DNA from: Treponemataceae bacterium
Lineage (GTDB): Bacteria; Spirochaetota; Spirochaetia; Treponematales; Treponemataceae
Assembly: GCA_024685655.1 (NCBI GenBank)
Contig: JAIKVO010000266.1
Location: forward strand, 1 to 33,388
Length of the DNA stretch: 33,388 bases
Direction: 5' to 3'
The position numbers and the translations under genes were made by a program. Positions 28,956 through 33,388 of this stretch are shown here, piece by piece. Every line of letters starts with the position of its first letter. The first letter of the stretch is position 1. The notes beneath the pieces are model-generated. The model had not been told where the DNA came from. It made no database searches and saw only the letters and a list, made by a program, of their open reading frames with translations.

Positions 28956-30911
28956 ATGAAAAATATCGCAGTTTTAATATATGATTTGACGATTGAATAT
29001 CAGATTACGGTGATAAACGGTATCGTCTCTTATTTTGAGGGCATGAAAGATGTCAGTCTTTTTATTGCGCCTGTTAATGTCCCTCATGCTATTACAGCTG
29101 AATTTGACTATCAGTATTGGACAACGACAGAGGTTCTGCGTTCGAAGATATTCGACGCGTATATCGTGATAGCTAATTCTTTTACTAGTTTTTATCCGCT
29201 CGAAAAACTGGAAGAAGAATTTAAGAAGTTTACAGGGCGGCCTATTATTTCTGTCGCGGTTCCGCTTTCTGTTCCGAACAACAGTTATACGTATAACGAT
29301 TCCAAACAGGCATATATCCAGATAATAAATCATCTTAAAACCAAGCATAACAGAAAGAACATCGCCTTTTTTTCAGCAGAGCTGAACCGCTCTCCGGAGG
29401 CAACGGATCGACTTAAGGCTTTCCGGGCTGCCATGAAAGCAAATGATTTGGAATTCCGAGAAGAATGGGTTTTCCCTGGTGATTTCACGCCGCCAACTAC
29501 TTTCCGTTATATACAAGAGCAATATCACTGCCGTGAGGATGTGGATTTTGATGCTCTTATCTGTGCGAATGACTATATGGCGGCTTCTGCCACAGGTGCC
29601 CTTCTTGAACTTGGCGTAAAAGTGCCCGAAGATGTCTGTGTCGTTGGCTACGATGATTCCGATATTGCGGTTAGTTGTACACCTACGCTTTCTACAGTGA
29701 ATCAGCAGCTTGAGGTTTCAGGCAGAAAAGCTGCACAAATGGCGTATAAAGCGGCTTGCGGGGCAAAAGTTCCTCATCGCCAGTGTGTTTCATCGTCACC
29801 TGTTTACAGACAGTCTTGCGGATGTGTTCCTGTCGTGAATCATTCCGATTCTTACTACGATCAGAATGGAAAATACTTTGACAAGCCGAAGTCTAACTAT
29901 AATGTGCTCAATATTTTCGGTAATGCGCTCAATGATATGGCGACAATTTACCATATGCTGAACATGACGGAGTCGATGCGTGATATAAACGACTATTTCA
30001 GTACGTTCGTAAAAAACCTCAAGATGCAGTTTTTCAGGGTTTGTGCAGTCTGCATGTACGACAAAGTTTACAATATCGCGCCTGAGGATAATTTCGTTCT
30101 TCCGGAAACAGTACGTCTGATATTCTATTACAATGAATTCAAGGGCATAGAGCGTAATTGTTACAAAGAAGGCGGAATTCACTTCAATCCGCATAAATCA
30201 ATAATGCCACCGGAGGCAGGAGACCTTGAGCCTGGCCTTTATTATATCTTGCCTGTTTCATTACGCGAAAAGAATTATGGTTACGTCCTTTGTCATCTGC
30301 CGTATTATCATTACACCGTTTACGGTATATACCTAAAGCTGCTTACGAACAGTTTTATCCATTGCTACGAGTATTCAAACGCCACGAACCAAAACGAAAA
30401 GCTTGCAGAACTGAATCAGGAACTTTCTGTGCAGTCCAGGACTGATGAGCTTACGCAGGTGTTTAACCGGCGCGGTTTTATGGAGTATGCTCAGCGGCTT
30501 CTTGATCTTTCGATCGTTACAGGCGCTAAAGGCTCCGTGTTTTTCTTTGACCTTGACGGACTTAAGAAAATCAATGATACATGGGGACACAAGACTGGCG
30601 ATATTGCCATTCAGACATGCGCTGAAGTTTTGCGAGAGGCTTTCCATAAATCGGACATAATAGGACGGCTTAGCGGTGACGAGTTTGCGGTTGTTGCGCC
30701 TGGTTTTGAGAAAATCAACGAGGATCTGCTAAGAATGCGTGTTCAGACTTTGTGCGTAAAGCATTCAAAGCGGAAAAAGCTGCCGTTCACGCTTTCAGCG
30801 AGCTTCGGAATCGCTGAGTTCAATGCTGAGTACAACGAGCTCACCGAACTTCTTATTCAGGCGGATAAAGAGCTTTACAAAGAAAAGAAAATAAAGCACG
30901 CGCAAAATTAA
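28956..30911 (+). CDS. LacI-type ligand-binding domain fused to a GGDEF diguanylate cyclase
   Basis: The 651-aa protein starts directly with a periplasmic-binding-protein-like fold of the LacI/GalR group (about 1-285: KNIAVLIYDL, SYTYNDSKQAYIQIINHL, DFDALICANDYMAASATGALLELG, PEDVCVVGYDDSDIAVSCTPTLSTVNQ). It lacks the helix-turn-helix DNA-binding head and any signal peptide or membrane helix, so it should sense a ligand in the cytoplasm. A linker region (about 290-490) leads to a GGDEF domain from TDELTQVFNRRGF (496) to the end. The active-site loop is SGDEF (573-577), an accepted variant. The inhibitory RxxD site reads HKSD, so product inhibition is probably lost. Expected output is c-di-GMP in response to a sugar-like ligand. 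Confidence 0.9.
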   Translation: MKNIAVLIYDLTIEYQITVINGIVSYFEGMKDVSLFIAPVNVPHAITAEFDYQYWTTTEVLRSKIFDAYIVIANSFTSFYPLEKLEEEFKKFTGRPIISVAVPLSVPNNSYTYNDSKQAYIQIINHLKTKHNRKNIAFFSAELNRSPEATDRLKAFRAAMKANDLEFREEWVFPGDFTPPTTFRYIQEQYHCREDVDFDALICANDYMAASATGALLELGVKVPEDVCVVGYDDSDIAVSCTPTLSTVNQQLEVSGRKAAQMAYKAACGAKVPHRQCVSSSPVYRQSCGCVPVVNHSDSYYDQNGKYFDKPKSNYNVLNIFGNALNDMATIYHMLNMTESMRDINDYFSTFVKNLKMQFFRVCAVCMYDKVYNIAPEDNFVLPETVRLIFYYNEFKGIERNCYKEGGIHFNPHKSIMPPEAGDLEPGLYYILPVSLREKNYGYVLCHLPYYHYTVYGIYLKLLTNSFIHCYEYSNATNQNEKLAELNQELSVQSRTDELTQVFNRRGFMEYAQRLLDLSIVTGAKGSVFFFDLDGLKKINDTWGHKTGDIAIQTCAEVLREAFHKSDIIGRLSGDEFAVVAPGFEKINEDLLRMRVQTLCVKHSKRKKLPFTLSASFGIAEFNAEYNELTELLIQADKELYKEKKIKHAQN

Positions 30912-30961
30912 TCGCGGCGAGTTATTTGTAACTGTCGTGAATTCTTGTGTGATTTTTTAGG

Positions 30962-31184
30962 GCGTTAGGCGTTACCGCCGCGTGCCGGCAAAATTGCCGT
31001 TCGCGGCGGTCGGGTCTTGCGTGGTTCCGGTACGGTGCTACGCACCACCTCCATTCGTGCGCCCTTCTGCGCACAGGACGTGCGCAAAAATTGATGAGTT
31101 TGTAAGCAACGAAGTTGCGTCAAACTCGGTAAGTTCGTGCGACAAGGAAGGCGCACGAACGACTGCCACTACAGCCCCTAACGC
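30962..31184. repeat. Five-hairpin intergenic element bounded by GCGTTAGG/CCTAACGC
   Basis: End repeats GCGTTAGG (30962-30969) and CCTAACGC (31177-31184) enclose five hairpins. They are ACCGCCGCG/CGCGGCGGT (30974-31010) with inner CGGCAA/TTGCCG; GGTGC/GCACC (31034-31046); GTGCGC/GCGCAC (31057-31074); GAGTTTG/CAAACTC with inner GCAAC/GTTGC (31096-31127); and GTTCGTGCG/CGCACGAAC (31133-31160). It lies between two convergent genes. No protein frame is convincing. It may act as a bidirectional transcription barrier, a mobile non-coding element or a structured RNA. Confidence 0.7.
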
Positions 31185-31221
31185 AGTTGAGTTTCGTGGA
31201 GCTTTGCTCGGCAAGTCAGGC

Positions 31222-33165
31222 TCAGATTCGGTCAGAAGCGAGACTTCCCATTATTTCTTCTGGATTGCCGCCTATAATGGAGCCGTCTGCGGCGCGACTG
31301 AAACACCGCATAAAACGCCAAGCATGTTCGCATGTATGCTCGCGGCAGTCATGTCCTTGGCCGCTTATGCTTCCAAAAACATTCCAGATTTTTCCGCCTT
31401 TGTTCTTAAAAAGGTCCATCGTGAGCATGCTGCCGCGTGTCGTGTCAAAAGCCGTATAGCGCGTGTCACCGTCGATTCCCCAGATTTTATTTTTCCAGCT
31501 GTCTTTTGCCGCGAGCGAAACGTCGTAGTCTGCAGTCGCGCCGTTAAGCTCAAGAATGTATTTCATTCGGTCAATGCATTTCTGTGCCTGGAAAGGAAGC
31601 TCCGGAAGGGGAGTAATCTCGCCGCCTGCATAGAAAACTGGAACAGGGACGCTGGTGTTAAGTCCGCGCGTGTTTTGTGGCTCCTCGCGTTGTTGTGCAT
31701 TTAGCTGTGGTGTACCTATCGAGTTCCCGTAGACGTTGAGCCCCACTTCAAACGTAGCGTCCATAGGTGCTGCGGCGGCGACAGAAAGAGGGTATTCCTG
31801 CACAAAATCCCACGACTTGCATCCGCCCATAGAAAAACCGGTCGCATAAATGCGGCTTTCATCTACAGGATATTTTGCTTTCAAATGCTCAATAAGCTCC
31901 TGCATCTCTGTCACCGTGCTGTTAAGGTGATTTTCCACAGTGACAAGCAGAAAATTGTGCCTATGGGCGATTTTAGCCCAGCCTGCCATTATACTGAAAA
32001 AGAAGCAGCTGTCGCCGCCGCCGTGAAAGCCGAGCACGAGCGGCACTTTCTTCGCAGAACCTTGTGCGGAGCTGGCTTTTGTCGCTCCCGCGCTGTCCGC
32101 GTCTGGCACATTTCCTGTATGCGCGGCTCCTTCCGGGGCTTTCGTTTCCTGTGTGGATTCTGTTGCCCCTGCACCGTCGCAGAAAAGCCCTTTGTTGTAG
32201 AATGCGAAATATCCCACTTTATGCGTCGTGCTGCCTTTGTCGTCGCCATCATTGTCTGCGGACGTTTTTAGCGTAACAACGGCCGGCTCACGGATAAACC
32301 CGTCTGCTTCTAAGTCGGGGTCAACTTCAAGCGTTCCGAGCATGCGGCGGAACTTTCTGGCAAAACCGTAAAAATCTGCTGGAATGTCGGGTTTTTGCCG
32401 CGCCGTAAAATGCTCAAAGTTCGTCCTGAAGTAATTGTTTATTTCTGCGCTGTTCGAGTATGAAACAATCGGAATGTCACGCGCGGCAGCTCTTGGCGAA
32501 ATAACGCTGGCTTGTGCTGCTTTTTCGTCAGTTTGACCGGGGTGTTTGTCGCGTTGTGCTGTGTCAGAGCCAGTGCCGGGCTTTGGACTGCCTGGCAAAA
32601 GAGATACGTCAGAAAGTCCAGTCAAAAAGCATGTAACCGGAGCAATGTCGGCTTTTCCCCAAAGCCCGTCGCCTTCAAAGTGCGTCAGACAGTTTTTCGC
32701 AATGTAATCCGCCGACTCCCCGAACCCGAAGAGGCATGTCCTGAAAATCGCACCCCGGATAAAGTAGCCGTCTGTTGTGTGCGTGAAGCGGTTTTTCGCC
32801 TCTATGTAGCCGTCATTATAATACTGGTGAATGCGCGAGTTCGTAATTATCTCCGCGAACAAATCTGGCGCGGCGTTTTTCCATCCGCCTTGTGATGCCG
32901 GATAAATAAACACGACGCTGCTTGCGAAATCTCGAGCGATTTTTATTAATCCCGCGTCCTCTGCGAAAATCCGTGCGTCATCTGCATTAAACTTATTTTC
33001 TGCGAAAACAAGAAGATACGGCGTGATAAACCCGTAATTCAAAATATCAGAATGAAGTTTTTCATCTGGTTTTGGAACAAGAACAGTCGCCTCGAATCTT
33101 GTGAACGTATGTGACCAGTAAACTGTTCCGTCTTTTAATGTATGTGTTTCAGGTGCTTTTTCCAT
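31222..33165 (-). CDS. PHB depolymerase/feruloyl esterase-like alpha/beta hydrolase
   Basis: In the 647-aa protein the alpha/beta hydrolase core is in the second half: the oxyanion segment LGFHGGGDS (His about 380), the nucleophile elbow GFSMGG (Ser445), and a late GQGHDCREHTCEHAWRFM that probably supplies the catalytic His. This layout is like polyhydroxybutyrate depolymerase and feruloyl esterase relatives. The first 330 residues form a separate unrecognised domain. Two low-complexity stretches, near 190-220 (Pro/Gly/Asp/Lys) and 330-375 (Ala/Gly/Ser/Glu), act as linkers. No signal peptide is seen, so a cytoplasmic location is likely. The substrate is an ester of unknown nature. Confidence 0.75.
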   Translation of the reverse strand: MEKAPETHTLKDGTVYWSHTFTRFEATVLVPKPDEKLHSDILNYGFITPYLLVFAENKFNADDARIFAEDAGLIKIARDFASSVVFIYPASQGGWKNAAPDLFAEIITNSRIHQYYNDGYIEAKNRFTHTTDGYFIRGAIFRTCLFGFGESADYIAKNCLTHFEGDGLWGKADIAPVTCFLTGLSDVSLLPGSPKPGTGSDTAQRDKHPGQTDEKAAQASVISPRAAARDIPIVSYSNSAEINNYFRTNFEHFTARQKPDIPADFYGFARKFRRMLGTLEVDPDLEADGFIREPAVVTLKTSADNDGDDKGSTTHKVGYFAFYNKGLFCDGAGATESTQETKAPEGAAHTGNVPDADSAGATKASSAQGSAKKVPLVLGFHGGGDSCFFFSIMAGWAKIAHRHNFLLVTVENHLNSTVTEMQELIEHLKAKYPVDESRIYATGFSMGGCKSWDFVQEYPLSVAAAAPMDATFEVGLNVYGNSIGTPQLNAQQREEPQNTRGLNTSVPVPVFYAGGEITPLPELPFQAQKCIDRMKYILELNGATADYDVSLAAKDSWKNKIWGIDGDTRYTAFDTTRGSMLTMDLFKNKGGKIWNVFGSISGQGHDCREHTCEHAWRFMRCFSRAADGSIIGGNPEEIMGSLASDRI

Positions 33166-33171
33166 AAGAAC

Positions 33172-33200
33172 AGTTTATGCCGATTCGCGTATAAATGCAA
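33172..33200 (-). promoter_or_regulatory. Leaderless-type promoter of the esterase gene
   Basis: On the minus strand TTGCAT (33195-33200), 17 bases, TAAACT (33172-33177), six bases, then the ATG at 33165. Both boxes are partial matches. Confidence 0.45.
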
Positions 33201-33213
33201 ATCAGACGTTTTC

Positions 33214-33242
33214 TTGACGATGCTTCTGTTTTGCGTTAGTAT
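33214..33242 (+). promoter_or_regulatory. Leaderless-type promoter of the HigB-like toxin gene
   Basis: TTGACG (33214-33219), exactly 17 bases, TAGTAT (33237-33242), six bases, then the ATG at 33249. This is one of the clearest cases of the leaderless layout in the window. Confidence 0.65.
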
Positions 33243-33248
33243 GTGTGT

Positions 33249-33388
33249 ATGATACGCTCTTTCGGTGATTCCGAAACAGAACTGATATACAATGGACAAA
33301 GATGCAAAAAGCTTCCTCCTGCTATTCATAATGTTGCAAGGCGAAAGTTGCGAATGATTGCGGCTGCGACTGAAATTAAAGATTTGAG
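33249..33388 (+). CDS. higB: HigB-type (RelE superfamily) mRNA interferase toxin, N-terminal fragment
   Basis: The 46 codons inside the window begin MIRSFGDSETELIYNG, then KKLPPAIHNVARRKLRMI and AAATEIKDL. This is the N-terminus of HigB/plasmid-maintenance killer proteins (MIRSF..., a Pro-containing turn, then the basic helix AxRKLxxI and a conserved DL). HigB toxins cut mRNA on the ribosome and are normally followed by the HigA antitoxin, which would lie past the window end; the gene order toxin first is typical of higBA. No ribosome site is present and the message looks leaderless. Confidence 0.75.
   Translation, partial: MIRSFGDSETELIYNGQRCKKLPPAIHNVARRKLRMIAAATEIKDL

Noticed and set aside
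30962-31184. Possible integron attC site (GTTAGGC and CCTAAC ends resemble R' and R'' core sites; T. denticola has an integron)
   Set aside because: The core-like ends point the wrong way round for a single attC, the right end lacks the purine needed for RYYYAAC, the length and multi-hairpin interior do not fit, and no cassette gene or integrase is nearby.

Overview
The window looks like a piece of a chromosome from a Treponema-type spirochaete with a fuller biosynthetic capacity than the oral or syphilis treponemes. The reasons are the family content (GH3-like enzyme, LacI-type sensor fused to a GGDEF domain, pentapeptide and small zinc-ribbon proteins, eukaryote-like NADP isocitrate dehydrogenase), the relaxed lipobox, and the many GC-rich intergenic hairpin elements. 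The taxonomic call is inference; there is no rRNA or other marker here. I see no phage, insertion sequence, CRISPR array or tRNA.

Layout. 1-70 holds the start of a methyltransferase on the minus strand. 71-612 carries a row of perfect hairpins, a good promoter, and a guanine-class purine riboswitch with a greatly enlarged L2, which leads the purE-purF-purM operon (613-3714). A GH3-family enzyme and a HAD phosphatase follow as a pair, then a convergent acyltransferase. purN stands alone at 7228. 7862-13646 holds an unknown protein, a large secreted or lipidated HExxH protein with a duplicated domain, a beta-lactamase-fold/pentapeptide pair, and a zinc-ribbon/murI pair. 13728-16552 holds a DUF3606 protein, a decayed AAA ATPase and icd. 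16896-23963 is a complete minus-strand tryptophan operon, trpE-trpGD-trpCF-trpB-trpA, with two gene fusions and hairpin elements in two of its junctions. 24301-33388 holds a chemoreceptor, a second acyltransferase, a methyltransferase, a small membrane protein, a sensor diguanylate cyclase, a PHB-depolymerase-like esterase, and the start of a HigB-type toxin.

Two regulatory themes stand out. First, most genes that head a transcription unit have no Shine-Dalgarno sequence but a sigma70-type -10 box ending 6-8 bases before the ATG, usually with a fitting -35 box 17-18 bases further up. This predicts leaderless mRNAs (at 70, 7126, 7228, 8590, 8637, 12248, 12302, 27331, 28956, 33165, 33249). Genes inside operons, and those with long regulated leaders (purE, trpE, the chemoreceptor, icd), have normal ribosome binding sites. 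Second, biosynthesis appears to be controlled by dedicated elements: the riboswitch for purines, and for tryptophan two identical-arm 18-bp palindromes (GTTTCT-N6-AGAAAC), one over the trpE -35 box and one just after the start of transcription, suggesting an unidentified repressor.
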